Shown: positions 45,335-56,420, numbered from the stretch's first letter. The stretch: 64,000 nucleotides of DNA from Salvator merianae (GCA_003586115.2 QVOM02000025.1:87854688-87918687), one strand, 5' to 3'. A program made the numbers and translations. The notes: generated by a model not told the origin, from the letters alone.

Positions 45335-46265
45335 TTATTTAATTAAGTTATTTTAGTATTTCTATCCCACCCTTCACCTGAAGGTCCCAGGGTGGATCAC
45401 AACAGTGAAAGGATAAAATTTATAACAGTTAAACATCATTAAAATGCTTTATAAATACAGTCCTTTCTCTCCTCCCCTCTTAGGAGAAGCTAATCATCGA
45501 AGCCCTAACTGTAAAAGTATGTTTCAGTCAGGTCCCAAAAACCATATAACGTTGGTTCCCGACAAACCTCAGCAGGGAGGCAGTTCCAACGTCTGGGGGC
45601 TACCACAGAAAAGGCCCTCTCATGTGCCACAACCCCTTGCACATCTGAGGTAGTGGTACCTCAAGAAGGACCCCTTTTTGTGATCTTAAACCATGGACAA
45701 GTCTATATGGAAGAAAGCACTCCTTCATATATTTGGGGCCCAAGCCTTAGGGCTTTATATATCTATGTCAACACCTCGATCTGGGCTTGGTAGCCAACTG
45801 GCAACCAGTGCAGTTCCTTCAAGACCAGCACAATGTGCATCCAGCCAGAAATTGCTGCCAGCAGCCACACTGCTGTACTCTGCATTAGTTCCAGTTTCTA
45901 GACTGTCTGCAACAGTAGCCCTGTGTAGAGCGCATTTACAATAGTCTAGTCTGGAGGTTACCAGAACACAGTTCACCATGGCCAAGTTGTCCCTATCCAG
46001 GAAAAAGCTGGAGATGGAGCTAAGCACTCCTGGCTACTGCCGCCACCTGAGCCTCAAGTGACAGCAATGAATCCAAGCACATCCCTAGGTTGTGCACCGG
46101 TTCTTTCTGGGGTAAGACAACCCCATCCAGAACTGGGCGCCGCTTAACTTCCTGGACAAACAGAACCTCTGTCTCATCTGGATTCAGTTTTAGTTTATTG
46201 GTTCACATTCAGCCCATCACTGCCTCTATTACTTTTTGCATGAGTTGCCCAAAGAGCCTTATTCT
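45335..46265 (-). mobile_element. L2-like LINE 3' half, longest copy
   Basis: About 0.9 kb in minus orientation: 3' end CTATCCCACCCTTCACCTGA, then CAACGTCTGGGGGCTACCAC, GCCAACTGGCAACCAGTGCA, AGTCTAGTCTGGAGGTTACC, and further upstream CATCTGGATTCAGTTTTAGT. Other shorter copies (10725, 28690, 34640, 38430, 48770) match parts of it. No intact reading frame. Confidence 0.6.
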
Positions 46266-46354
46266 TCGACCCTTGCCCAGTTATCCCTTGAGTAATCCGG
46301 CTTTGCGTAATACAGCTCACCTTTGATTTGACATGCTTGGCAACAGGTGACTTC

Positions 46355-46546
46355 CAGCGGCAGCCCGTGGCTTTAAGGGCGGGTGTTCGTAACATGCGGG
46401 AAGGGAGCAATCGCTGTTCGCGGGGCCTCTGGGCCTCCGTACTGTCGCAGCTGCGACAGTACAGAGGCCCGGAGGCCCCGCAAACAGCTATCGCTCACTT
46501 CTCGTGCATTACGAACACCCGCCCTTAAAGTCACGGGCCGCTGCTG
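46355..46546. mobile_element. Palindromic hAT-like MITE, copy 3, with 7/8 TSD
   Basis: 192 bp, self-complementary, ends CAGCGGCAGCCCGTG / CACGGGCCGCTGCTG, centre CTGTCGCAGCTGCGACAG. Flanked by GTGACTTC (46347-46354) and GCGACTTC (46547-46554). Closest to copy 2. Lies in DDRGK1 intron 4. Confidence 0.85.
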
Positions 46547-46599
46547 GCGACTTCCCTCGAATAACGAGACTCCTTTATAGCACGGTTTTCCCCTTTCAC

Positions 46600-47570
46600 A
46601 CAGTTCGTAAAGTGCAATTCAACTTGCTTAATGTGCTCCCAGAAACCTTCAGTAACATGACTTGGCCCCTGCACCGCCACTGACTCGAGAATATTTGAAT
46701 CAACTATCCCTATACAGTAACCCTGGCAGGGGCTGATAGGTCCAGCCTTTCCTTCCACAGCGTGCTTCATAGCAACCGGCAGTCTGGTCTCGGTGTTCTC
46801 CTTATCTCACAGGCAGCCATTATAATAGCCTTGGTGTTAGGCATGAGTGCACTGCGCAAACGCAGCCATTAAGGAAATTTCAAACAGCTCATTTTCCAAG
46901 CTCGACAGGGACCGGGCAGTCCTTGCAAGAGGAGGACACCTTCCAAGAAAGCCTCCGACAGCCCTTATGTCCTCCGTAAAGTAGGCCACTTGGCCGTCCT
47001 CACATGTGCGACGGGCAAGAACTGCAGCCAAGGGGAAAGCAGCTCCCTCGCAGCTCTGCAAGGCAAGATCTTTGTTCTCGCTGATAAGGAGCCTGTGGTA
47101 AACCATTTCCTCCGCCCAGAAAAGTCCGCAGGCAAAAGGGAAATTCCCGAGGCCGTGCAACGTTGAAGTTGCAGGGTGGGTGCACCTCTCAGGGCTGCTG
47201 GGGATTTTTCAGAGGAAACAAATACCCGAGAAGTGTGATCCCGATAGCAGAAGCGGCGGGGAGCTTGCACTAAAGGGGGAATGCATGGGGATGTTCAACA
47301 GGGGAGCCCCTTTCCCCAAGTCTCTGACCTGGACAACTGAATATTTGTGTCCAAATAAACGCCGCCTGCGCAAGGGTTATGGAAACGGCTGCCACAGGTC
47401 CTTGGCCTTACTGGCAAAGCCCTTCCTTCCTGTGTCTGATTACTAAGAAATACACCCAGGAGATTTATCGATACCTTATAAGGCTGGGCAAAGGGTTCCC
47501 CCCTCTGTCCCCAAATCCTGCAGATCAGCTGGGGCACTTTAGTAACAGGAACCCAGTGGAACTGCAATTA
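46600..47570. other. DDRGK1 intron 4, moderately GC-rich, unidentified
   Basis: Includes a minus-strand 107-codon frame (46837-47160). No recognised domain or repeat; possibly an old mobile element. Confidence 0.3.
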
Positions 47571-47602
47571 ATTGATTGATTGATTATTATTATTATTATT
47601 AT
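47568..47602 (+). repeat. (TGAT)n/(ATT)n microsatellite
   Basis: ATTGATTGATTGATTATTAT continuing in ATT units. Confidence 0.8.
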
Positions 47603-48059
47603 AGCTGCAGGCCAATAAAAAGAGCACAAACTTACAGACAATACGCATCAGTTACGTGTACCATAATGTAGACTGCAATCTACTAATGCAGATGCTCTGA
47701 AAAAAGTGACGGCATTTCTTGCCGCAACAGGTGAGCGGTGCATAATGTTGGGCCTGAGAGATGCTTGTCATGAAGGGTTATTACTAGCATGGAATGGTAA
47801 TGGCATACATTGTTATACCTCTAGAGATAGTGATGTCACCAAAAACATATTGTGAATCTATAGCCTGCGTATCGTGTAACGTCAAAGGGATGCCAGTAGA
47901 GTGGGGGAAGGGAAAGTGCAGAGCTAGCTGGAATGTGAGGCAAGAGAAGCGGAGAGGTGCGGAACTTCCCAAGGATGCCAGCCTGGGGAAATGTTTTCTA
48001 CCCAGGAGGCGGCGATTAACAGCCCTTCGCTTTGATCGCACCTTCTGGAGCTGAGGGGG

Positions 48060-48335
48060 CGGGGACCCAGGACAGGGCCTTCTTGGTGGTGGCCCCCCAG
48101 ACTGTGGAAGAGTCTCCCACTTAAGGTGCGCCAGGAGCCTTCACTTTGTACGTTCAGGAGATCAGCGAAGATGCACCTATTCACCCTAGCCTTTGGCTGA
48201 GGAAAGAACTTTCCCTTCCCACAATCAGGCACTGTTATTCTTTTTAGTATGTTCACTTTATATTTTTATTGCTGTAACCCACCCTGAGAGCTTCAGGTAT
48301 AGGGCAAGGCAAAGATGCAGTTTAATAAATAAGTA
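48060..48335 (+). mobile_element. L2-like LINE 3' end
   Basis: GACAGGGCCTTCTTGGTGGT, GCCTTTGGCTGAGGAAAGAA and TAACCCACCCTGAGAGCTTC in order, as at 19190 and 40030. Confidence 0.65.
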
Positions 48336-48769
48336 TATTCAGATGCATTGCACCAAGGGTTATACTCAGCAAAGTCAGTTACACTGTACTATGGATGCTG
48401 GAGCCTTGAATAAAACTCTTCTTTAACATTTGAGAGAAGTGGATTATTTCAACTCGAGTTCTGACAAGGTCTTGCATGTAGCCATCCTCTGGACTGGGCT
48501 CGATGACTGTGGCTGCGCTTATCCCATCACTAATTCACATTAAAGGCCCCAAATGCACAAGTGTGTGGCAGCTACCACTTCTAAGCCGCTTTTGAGCTGC
48601 TTTTTACTGCATGTGGATGTAACCTGCAACTAGCTGTAACTAAAGGCTTTGCCCCGTAATCTTGGAGAACAGCTCCTGACCCTCTCTCCTGCGACATCCT
48701 TTCAGATATTTGGACAGGGCTATTATACTTCTCCTCAGTTTTCTCTTCTCAAGTTTACCTACAAGATTA

Positions 48770-49215
48770 CATTGTTCATTTCTTTATTTATTGGATTTTT
48801 ATACCACCCTATGACTACAGTCTCAGGACAGATGAAATCAGTTACTCCAAACAGAAAAGTAAAAATAAAGGTAAGTAACAATATACATAAGAATGAAAAT
48901 AGAAGTAAAACTAAAGATAAAAATGAAATTAACATCCCTAAATGGAAAGGCAACTACAGAAAGAATCAGAATATGAAGTCCCCATTACGCCCCAAAGGCC
49001 TGGGTGAGCAGATGGGTTTTCACTAAGTATCTAAATGAATCAGCTGTGCATACCTGGCAAATCTCACTGGGGATGCTGTTCCGTAACAGGAGGGAGCCAC
49101 CACAGAGAATGCCCCGTTCCTAGTGGTTGATCCACAAGGCTCCTCAAGAGCTAGAATAGCTTTTTATTGTTGCAACCTGCCCTGGGACTTTCGGATGAAG
49201 AGTGGGATAGGAATT
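48770..49215 (-). mobile_element. L2-like LINE 3' fragment
   Basis: ATTTATTGGATTTTTATACC...AGCCACCACAGAGAATGCC in minus orientation, followed by an opposite-orientation scrap TTGCAACCTGCCCTGGGACT ... GAGTGGGATAGGAATTC. Confidence 0.5.
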
Positions 49216-49612
49216 CTTAATAGATAGATAGATAAATATTTATCTTCCTCTTCTTCTTTCTCTGCTCCTTCTCCTATGCTAAATTTTACATTACACCTTG
49301 GGGCAGGGACTAATATTTCCATAAAATGTAACAACAGCCAAGTACAGGCTACACGGTGGGCATTTCAGTCTAGCAAATTTTGCCTCAGGGTAATGAAATC
49401 CTGCTACACTTTTCTCTGATTGTTCAGGTTTCTCTTTCCTCACATTCAAGAAAGCTCTTCTCCTTCTCTACAAAACAGTGAAGATTCCATTACTGTTTCC
49501 ATGATATAAGCTTAATGCTGAAATTCCTTGCTGCTACTGGCTAACCTCCACCATTCTCTAGTGAGGAAGCAGCAACAAATACGAATCTTACATTGCAGCC
49601 AACAGTTTGCTA

Positions 49613-49833
49613 AAGCCAAAGAAAGAAAGAGAGAGGAAAAAAGAGAGAAAGAATGAGAAAAAGAAAAAAAGAAAGGGGGGAGAGAGAAAAAGAGAAAGAA
49701 AGAAAAAGAGAGAGAAAGAGCGAGAGAAAGGAAGAAAGGAAAAGAAAGATAGGAAAGAAAAGAAAGATAGGAAAGAAAGGAATGAACGAAAGAAAGAGAA
49801 AGAAAGAGAAAGAAAGAAAGAAAGAAAGAAAAG

Positions 49834-49908
<75 letters not shown>

Positions 49909-49910
49909 GT
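49613..49910 (+). repeat. (GAAA)n microsatellite, ~300 bp
   Basis: Nearly pure purine GAAA/GAGA tract on the plus strand; its open frames (E/K/R-only or F/L/S-only products) are artefacts. It lies in DDRGK1 intron 4, about 1.2 kb upstream (by coordinate) of exon 4. Confidence 0.95.
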
Positions 49911-50129
49911 TTTATTTTGCTTGGTGACTGGGGCTTTCTGTTAAGAAAGAAAAGGAAACAGCATTTCAAGATGAAAGGCAAAGAGACGCAAGGCTGTAGA
50001 AACGCTCGCCCACTTATGCATGAAACCTGCAGTACAGCCCATGAGAAAGGAGGTTAGAGGGGTACTGTGGCGGGGTGGCTGAGTTGTGAAAAGGAAGTGA
50101 CCAATTGCAGCTCACTTTCACTCCACTCA

Positions 50130-50600
50130 CCCACCTAAAAGGACAAGGGCCCCTTCTGCCCCTGCTGGTGTGCTGCGCCAGCAAATGCACTACTGTAAGG
50201 GCCTCCCTTCCGCACGTTAATGTGGAATATGCGAGTCCCCGCCCACTGCTAGTCCACTGCGTCAACACAGGATGGAGTGTGATCCGGATCAGGAGGCTCT
50301 TAACGTGCATCACCGGTACCCCTCAGTATCCAGGTCCACCGACATCCTAGTGGGGTCTAATCTGGAACACAGAGGCCTGCGGTTTACAGGGAGATTCATT
50401 TCAGTGGCACAGCCTATTACACCACTAAAATGATTCCCCCAGGGGCTCCAAGGCCAAGGACCTTAGTTCCTGGCTGTTAGGACTTGCAGAGGCCGATCCT
50501 GAAGCTGACGCAAGCTTTGGGTCTGGTTCGGGGACTGGCCTGGAACAGCCACTGCCGTGCAGACGGGGTCATTCCAGGCTAGAAAGATCTCCTGATCTAC
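50130..50600. repeat. Unclassified repeat family (copy 3)
   Basis: CCCAGGGGCTCCAAGGCCAA then GGACCTTAGTTCCTGGCTGT aligns with 1187-1222 and 42100-42140. It contains TTCATTTCAGTGGCACAGCC upstream and AAGCTGACGCAAGCTTTGGG downstream. The most complete copy. Confidence 0.4.
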
Positions 50601-51134
50601 TATTCCAGGCTACAAGAGGTAAATAAAGGCAGAAAGGTCCAAGGACAAAAATACGCCAGATGCACATTTTGGAGAAGATATTACAAAGCCTCTGTAACTC
50701 TGTAAGCTCTATGAGGATTGGCGCCTCCCCATGTCTTCCGTTGTCCGCACAGTATTGGACACGGTAAAACCGTGAACGAGGCCTGTGTTGTTTAAAATCC
50801 TGCACCCGTTGCCCAGCAGAAAAATTTCAGTGCTTTTCAGCAGCGCCATCTTCTCTGACCAATTATTCAAAACGATGAGTTACTCACAGCGCTGCAAGCA
50901 CGTGGCATTTCAGGAAAACCAAAAATGCATTTTTGCTATATTTACGTTTTGTATACTTCGTACCCTCTGAAAAGCCCTCATCTCCAAGCAGTTCACCACT
51001 GAGACACCAAGCAGCTTTATAGGACCAGTGAGATTGCTCCGTAAGCTGAAAGCCACAAAGCAGACGCTGAGTCCTGCAGGTTTTCTTTCCAGAACCCATC
51101 CATCCCATAGCCAGAGACCCACGCCAAAGCCCAC

Positions 51135-51236
51135 CTGTCTTTCCTCTTCCAGGCGCAGTCGCTCTTCCTCTTTGCGCTTCTCCTCGTCTCTCTTTTCCTC
51201 CAGCTTTCTGCGTTCCTCGCGCTCTGCTTCCTCAGC
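51135..51236 (-). CDS. DDRGK1: DDRGK1 exon 4 (charged coiled coil)
   Basis: 102-bp, 34-codon exon in phase 0 at both ends. The acceptor is TTTTCAAAG and the donor GTGGGC. It encodes AEEAEREERRKLEEKRDEEK followed by more E/K/R-rich sequence ending in ERQ. This fits the highly charged helical region of DDRGK1, read as a coiled coil that contacts UFM1-ligase partners. Low-complexity charged codons alone would be weak evidence, but the splice sites and frame match both neighbouring exons. Confidence 0.93.
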
Positions 51237-51384
51237 CTTTGAAAATTTAGGGGAAAGAAGATAAAAGAGACGTTAATTCTTATGTAAACGCGTCTTTCTA
51301 CTACCCTGTACACACTCACACAGTACATTCATATTAACTTATAATTCCCAGGATTTTTTCACGGTTCCTTGCCAATATGCAACT

Positions 51385-52015
51385 GCATAAGAATATAAGA
51401 GGAGCCCTGCTGGATCAGGCCACGCCCCATCTAGGCTAGGATCCTGTCTCACACGGTGGCCCACCAATTGCTTCTGGGCATTCACAGGCAGAAGATAAAG
51501 GCAAAACCTTTACCTGATCTCAACTCCCTCCAAATGGCCTTTAGACAGATCCTGTCTGTCTCTCCAACATGGAGGCGGTACCTTGGCATTGATTCTAGTA
51601 GCCATTGATATTCCTGTCCTCTGTGAATTTATCTAACCCTATATGAACATAAGAGGTGCACTGCTGGATCAGGCCACAGCCCATCTAGTCCAGCATCCTG
51701 CCCCACACAGTTGCTCATCAATTGCTTCTGGGCATTCACAAGCAGAAGATAAAAGCAAAACCTTTACCTGAACCCAACTCCCTGCAAATGGCCTTTAGGT
51801 ACGTCCTGTCTGCCTCTCCAACATGGAGTTGGTACCTAGGCATTGATTCTTGTAGCCATTAATACAGACAAATTCATGGTGGACAGGTGTAAGAACCTAA
51901 GTTGAGCCCTGCTGGATCATAGCCATAGCTCATCAATCCAGCATCCCATGTTGCACAGTGGCCCACCTGCTTCTGGACATTCTCAAGCAGAAAATCTCAC
52001 CTGTTTTCTAAAAAA
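51385..52015 (-). mobile_element. CR1-type 3' UTR fragments, three in series
   Basis: Minus-strand units beginning near 51390, 51645 and 51890 (GAGCCCTGCTGGATCAGGCC or GAGCCCTGCTGGATCATAGC). Starts about 150 bp from DDRGK1 exon 4. Confidence 0.75.
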
Positions 52016-52689
52016 AAGCCCTGTGTCCAGACATAAAAACAAACACTGAATGTGAATGCTGACTGGAGCTACATGGTAAGGAGGACAGAGATCACAGATG
52101 CACACTACTTGGTGTGCTGTGGTTTGTGTACAGTAACCTCCTGTTTCAAGCAAATTCCATTTGCTTGGTTTCAATATAACACAATTTACTAATTGAGACC
52201 TTGTTTCGGTATAAAGCGGTATTAAGCACTCCTGTTTCATTTTAACGCGTGCTCCCTGAGGTCTATTACTCACTTAACATGAGTTTCACTTGAAGTGACA
52301 ACTTGCCAAAACAGAACCCTCATGTTAAACGGGGCCTTACTATACTCTGTTATACTTACTATACTATACAGGATGGCTAAAAGGATGTATTTTTTTAATT
52401 ACTCGACCACCAAGAAGGGTTTAGCAGTCATAGAGCCCTGCCAGTTTTCTTCCTGACGCTACTATTAAAGGGACCTCAGACAGGAACAATGGCCAAGGCC
52501 TTGGAAGAGAGGTATAATCCACAGCCAAGACTACTGGACTGGGTAGACGATTAGTCCAACTTCATTGCTATTTTCACAGACCCCACAAATTATGGATAAG
52601 CCTGGTTCACTCAGCTGAAATGTACAAATGCCCTCTTAAGAGGTTGCCTGCTGTACCTGCCTGAGTCCAGCCGCATGCAGGCTTCTATA

Positions 52690-52905
52690 TGTAAGTACAG
52701 GCTGCTGAATTACGAAATCAGGCTGCAATGCTGTGGGCTCTTCAGCCTTGAAAGAAGGCGTTTAAGAGGAGACCTGACTGAAGTAGATAAAATCATGTAC
52801 AGGAAAGCTGGACTAGATGGGCTGTGGCCTGATCCAGCAGGGCTCCTCTTATGTTCTTATGTCGTTAGGTAAGCCAGTGGTCTGAACCAGCAGGGTGCTG
52901 CTTTT
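52690..52905 (+). mobile_element. CR1-type LINE 3' fragment, internally deleted
   Basis: ORF2 C-terminal codons YEIRLQCCGLFSLERRRLRG then a jump to CTGGACTAGATGGGCTGTGG and the TTATGTTCTTATG end. About 400 bp of the usual unit is missing. Confidence 0.75.
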
Positions 52906-53437
52906 GTCCTTAGGTGTCGTTGGCTCTTTTCTCATCAGCAGGCACAAACTGAATGGAACTCATACAGAGGGCAGGTTGCCCTGTTTGTGAACGCAGTTGG
53001 CTGGTACACGATCTCCAAAGGTTGTCAGGTGTCAGTGATTGAGAAATCTGGGTGGCACTGGATTTGCTTCTACTGTCAGTCCGCTGCTTACTGGCTTGCT
53101 TTTACATCTGACAGCATTCAAGGCGGTGTAGCGCTTGGCATCCTGAATGTTTCTTATCTATGTGCTGTAGGAATCACACCCGGGCATGAGACAAGGTGGG
53201 TTATTTCCTGGCTCACCCCCCTTCCCAACAGGAACAGAGGAAGCCACTTCTTCCAAGGTCAACCTCACACCCCCAGTGGGTCACAGTCACCTGTCCTGAC
53301 TGACAGCAGTCAGGTGGAAAGAGGCTTTTAGAATGTCGGGGCCTCGGTTTCACCTGCCTGCCTCTCAGGGGTGTCCTCAGTGTGCCTAGCAAGGGTTTTG
53401 CTGGGAAGAAATGCCTTCTTAGGCGTGGTGTGCTCAC

Positions 53438-53544
53438 CTCTCGCTGAGCTTTTCGGGCTTGCTTTTCCTCCAACTTCCGCTGTTTCTTTGCTCCGATCTT
53501 TCCAGAAAACTGGAATTCAGTAGTTTCAGCGCCATCATTCTCCT
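53438..53544 (-). CDS. DDRGK1: DDRGK1 exon 3 (SGKIGAKK segment)
   Basis: 107-bp exon: acceptor ACGCAG, donor GTGAGC, phase 1 in and phase 0 out. It encodes an acidic start (EENDGAE) followed by FSGKIGAKKQRKLEEKQARK, almost identical to the conserved DDRGK1 block that begins the long charged coiled region. A 230-bp hairpin-forming repeat sits in the intron only 73 bp upstream of the acceptor (53617-53846). Confidence 0.95.
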
Positions 53545-53616
53545 CTGCGTGATGAAATGGAACAGTTTTTTAAAAAAATGCAAAAATGGGGGGAGAAAAC
53601 AAAGAAGAATAGCAGT

Positions 53617-53846
53617 TCTCATTTGTAGTAGTTTTGGGGCTGTTGTGCCGTGTTCTATAGTTCTTCTGGGAACCTAAGCTTTCAGACCTAGCTACGATGT
53701 CCATCTTCAGACGATCTGAAGTTGTTTTTGACTCTTCCAGAAGTCAGATCCTCTGAAGATGCACGTCGTAGCTATGTCCGAAAGCTCAGGTTCTCAGAAG
53801 AACTACAGAACATGGCACAACAGCCCCAAAACTACTACAAATGAGA
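53617..53846. repeat. Large hairpin element with ~100-bp arms
   Basis: Left arm TCTCATTTGTAGTAGTTTTG...ATCTTCAGACGATCTGA and right arm TCAGATCCTCTGAAGAT...CAAAACTACTACAAATGAGA are inverted copies, about 90% identical by eye over ~105 bp, with a ~25-bp spacer. AAGAATAGCAG followed by TTCT or CTCT occurs just left (53605-53619) and again at about 53880, suggesting a ~15-bp target duplication. It sits 73 bp upstream of the DDRGK1 exon 3 acceptor. Confidence 0.8.
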
Positions 53847-54074
53847 TTGAAACCAGCCGTGAAAACCTACATTCTACAAAAGAATAGCAGCTCTTAATCT
53901 AAAAGATCACACCGTGGGAGAACTTTTGGCCCACTCAAATCCTTCATGAAACACCTGAAGTCTTTCTTGAGCAGGATCCAGCAGTCCAGGGTATAAATAC
54001 TATGTGATGCTCTTCATGTGAATGGTCCTTGCTGAATTATGGGCAAATGGTCATATCTGGACGTGACTGGTTTA

Positions 54075-54418
54075 AGCTGGAGCTCAATGGTACAGCAAAC
54101 TTGCTGGAGAGCAGATGGATGCTAGTTCAATCCCCAGCCTCTCCCCAAAAATAGGCAATAACAAACCACTTCTGTATCTCTGCCTAGAAAACTGCACAGA
54201 GGTGCCCATGGAGTCTGGGAGGGGCTGTGGCTCAGTGATATAACAAATTGCCTAGAAAGCAGAGGGTTGCTGATTTGATTCCTAGTCTCTGCCCAGAAGT
54301 AGGCAATGGCAAACCACTTCAGTATTGATGCCAAGAAAACTGCATAGAGGTGCCTTTGGAGGTGGCTATGCAGTCAATTAGCAGTCAGACATGACTTGGT
54401 GGTACCCAACAACAACAG
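54075..54418 (+). mobile_element. Sauria-type SINE pair
   Basis: Two plus-strand copies (54075-54215, 54216-54418). The second is the fullest in the window: head GGGAGGGGCTGTGGCTCAGT, B-box-like GCTGATTTGATTCCTAG, Bov-B-like AGGCAATGGCAAACCACTTC, and 3' end GACATGACTTGGTGGTACCC followed by AACAACAACAG. Confidence 0.85.
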
Positions 54419-54509
54419 AACAACTACTCTGATTAGCCAGTAGGGCAGTTAGCATGGCAAAGTAATGTCTGGTGGCCAACGTACTGGATATGGGATGCAA
54501 AATTCCATA

Positions 54510-54870
54510 CTAAGAACATAAAAACACAAAAAGAGCCCTGCAGGATCAGGCCACGGACCATCTAGTCCAGCATCTTGTTTCACACAGTTACCCACCAATT
54601 CTTCTGGGCATTCTCAAGCAGAATAAAAGGCAAAACCTTCGCCTGCTCTCGACTCCCTGCAAATGGGTTTTAGAGATATCCTTCTTGTATTTCCATCTTG
54701 GAGGCAGTACCTAGACATCCATTCTAGCAGTCACTGATACACCTGAGCTCTATGAATCTGTCCAATCTGTTCTTAAAGCTATCCTGGCTGACTGCTATCA
54801 CCACCTCTTCTGGTAATAAATTCCATAGACTGATGATCCTTTGGGTGAAAAAATACTCCTGGATGAGAAG
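54510..54870 (-). mobile_element. CR1-type LINE 3' fragment
   Basis: Minus strand, from GAGCCCTGCAGGATCAGGCC through CTATCACCACCTCTTCTGGT to TTTGGGTGAAAAAATACTCC. Confidence 0.75.
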
Positions 54871-55139
54871 GCTATGAGTATGCCTGTGTGCTACTTCTGG
54901 TATGGAGGTGGTATATCTCTAAGGGCCAGGTGCTGGGTAGACTGTGAGCAGGAAAAGCTGTTGTCCTGCTTATGCACTTTCATCTGCAACTGACCGGCTA
55001 CACTGTGAGACTGTATGTGCCACTGGTTCAATCAAGCTTGGTGTTTCTTGTTTTCATTCACTTCCCCAGGAGCTGTACCCAACAAGAAATTCCTATATGT
55101 TCTTTCAAGAAATGATACTCTTGAGCATGTTTGAATGAA

Positions 55140-56120
55140 TCTAAACCAGCTTGGAAGAGAGCAAGTCCTTAGTTCGGGAAGTGGGCAGCACAGACTGGTA
55201 AGAAAGGATGGATGAAGTGACCCTCCTGTTACTATGAGTCTGTCCTGAATCTGGAGGAATTCGCACCAGGCTCATTTTGAGTTCCCAAACAAGAAACATC
55301 CACATTTGGAACCAGGATAACTTCCAACGTAGCTTGTAACCTGGACTGTTCTGAGGAATACTATAATGTTTAGTGGCTTCCAGCTGCATAGAGCCAGGCT
55401 GGTAGGGACTAATGGAAATAGCAGACTAAAATATCTGCAGGGTGCTGAGCTGGAAAAGGCTGCAAACTCCCCTTTGAACACCTTCATTTTCTTAATCTGT
55501 GCTCCCATGTCTAAGCAGTTATCGTCAGAAGCCAACAGGATACCCTGAGCCTCACTGATTGTGATCAACGTTCCTGCTCTTAAATGTCAGATGTATTTTA
55601 GGTGTGATTCTGATTCTTACAGCACTAGATTATAAAGAGGTCTCACCCTACCTGCTGCAATTAACAGATGACTCCACTAGAACTTAGACTGCTATTCATA
55701 CAAAGACCTCACTTGGAACTAACTCTGAACTACAACTTTCCATTTCGTTCAGAAGTGGTTTTATCGCCGTGCAGGAGACGGTTAAACTAAGGCTTTCAAA
55801 CTGGTTTGTTCAGACCAACTACCTTTGGAACCTACACAGTGATACAACAATAAACCATGGTTAGCTAAAAGCAAAAACAAATCATTCTCTTCCTCACAGC
55901 GATGCTGGAAAAGGATAGAAAGGCATGCATAAGCCTAAGTCTTATTCTTGGAATATTAAAATCAGGATCAGGAATCCATGCCTTTCTTAGTGGTGGTGGA
56001 TCCAAAATTCTATCATCTCCAGCAGCCCAAACTAACAGCAACTATAACCCAACAATGTTTGGAGGACATCCGGCCATAGTTTCAGGCTCAAGCATGCGTA
56101 ACATATCCTAGAGTTTGCCT
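55140..56120. other. DDRGK1 intron 2, nothing recognised
   Basis: No repeat or exon recognised. Confidence 0.3.
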
Positions 56121-56420
56121 GCCATAATTACCCAAAAGCTGATTGGACGGAATTACCAGGCAGGACAGGTGGTGCAGACTGATTGGGCAGAATTCCTAGG
56201 TGGCATTGGCACAGGCTGATTGGGTGGAAGCCCTGGGGAGACATGTGGCACAAGCTGATTGGACATTGTATGCATGGACACACTATAAATACGGCATCCG
56301 TAGAGGTCAGGGGTATTCCTGACAAAAATAAGATATTATGCTTGTTCTGTAATAAACTCAGTGCCTGCTTGTTCTCATGAACTCTGGGTCCAGGTGTTAT
56401 TTACAATGACCGAGCTGTGC
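56120..56420 (+). promoter_or_regulatory. LTR-like segment with four CCAAT-box repeats, TATA and AATAAA
   Basis: Four ~36-40 bp tandem units, each starting CTGATTGG (about 56139, 56179, 56215, 56254). These give inverted CCAAT boxes, followed by ACTATAAATACGG (TATA-like, ~56282) and GTAATAAACTC (AATAAA, ~56351). The order enhancer repeats, TATA, polyadenylation signal within 220 bp is the layout of a retroviral/ERV LTR (U3-R). A solo LTR is likely. Neither TG...CA ends nor a convincing target duplication could be fixed, and no internal viral genes are nearby. Confidence 0.5.

Noticed and set aside
46837..47160. 107-codon minus-strand frame
   Set aside because: No domain, no splice-site continuity with DDRGK1 and no homologue recognised.
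49607..50057. Long open frames of E/K/R or F/L/S on both strands
   Set aside because: They are translations of the GAAA microsatellite.
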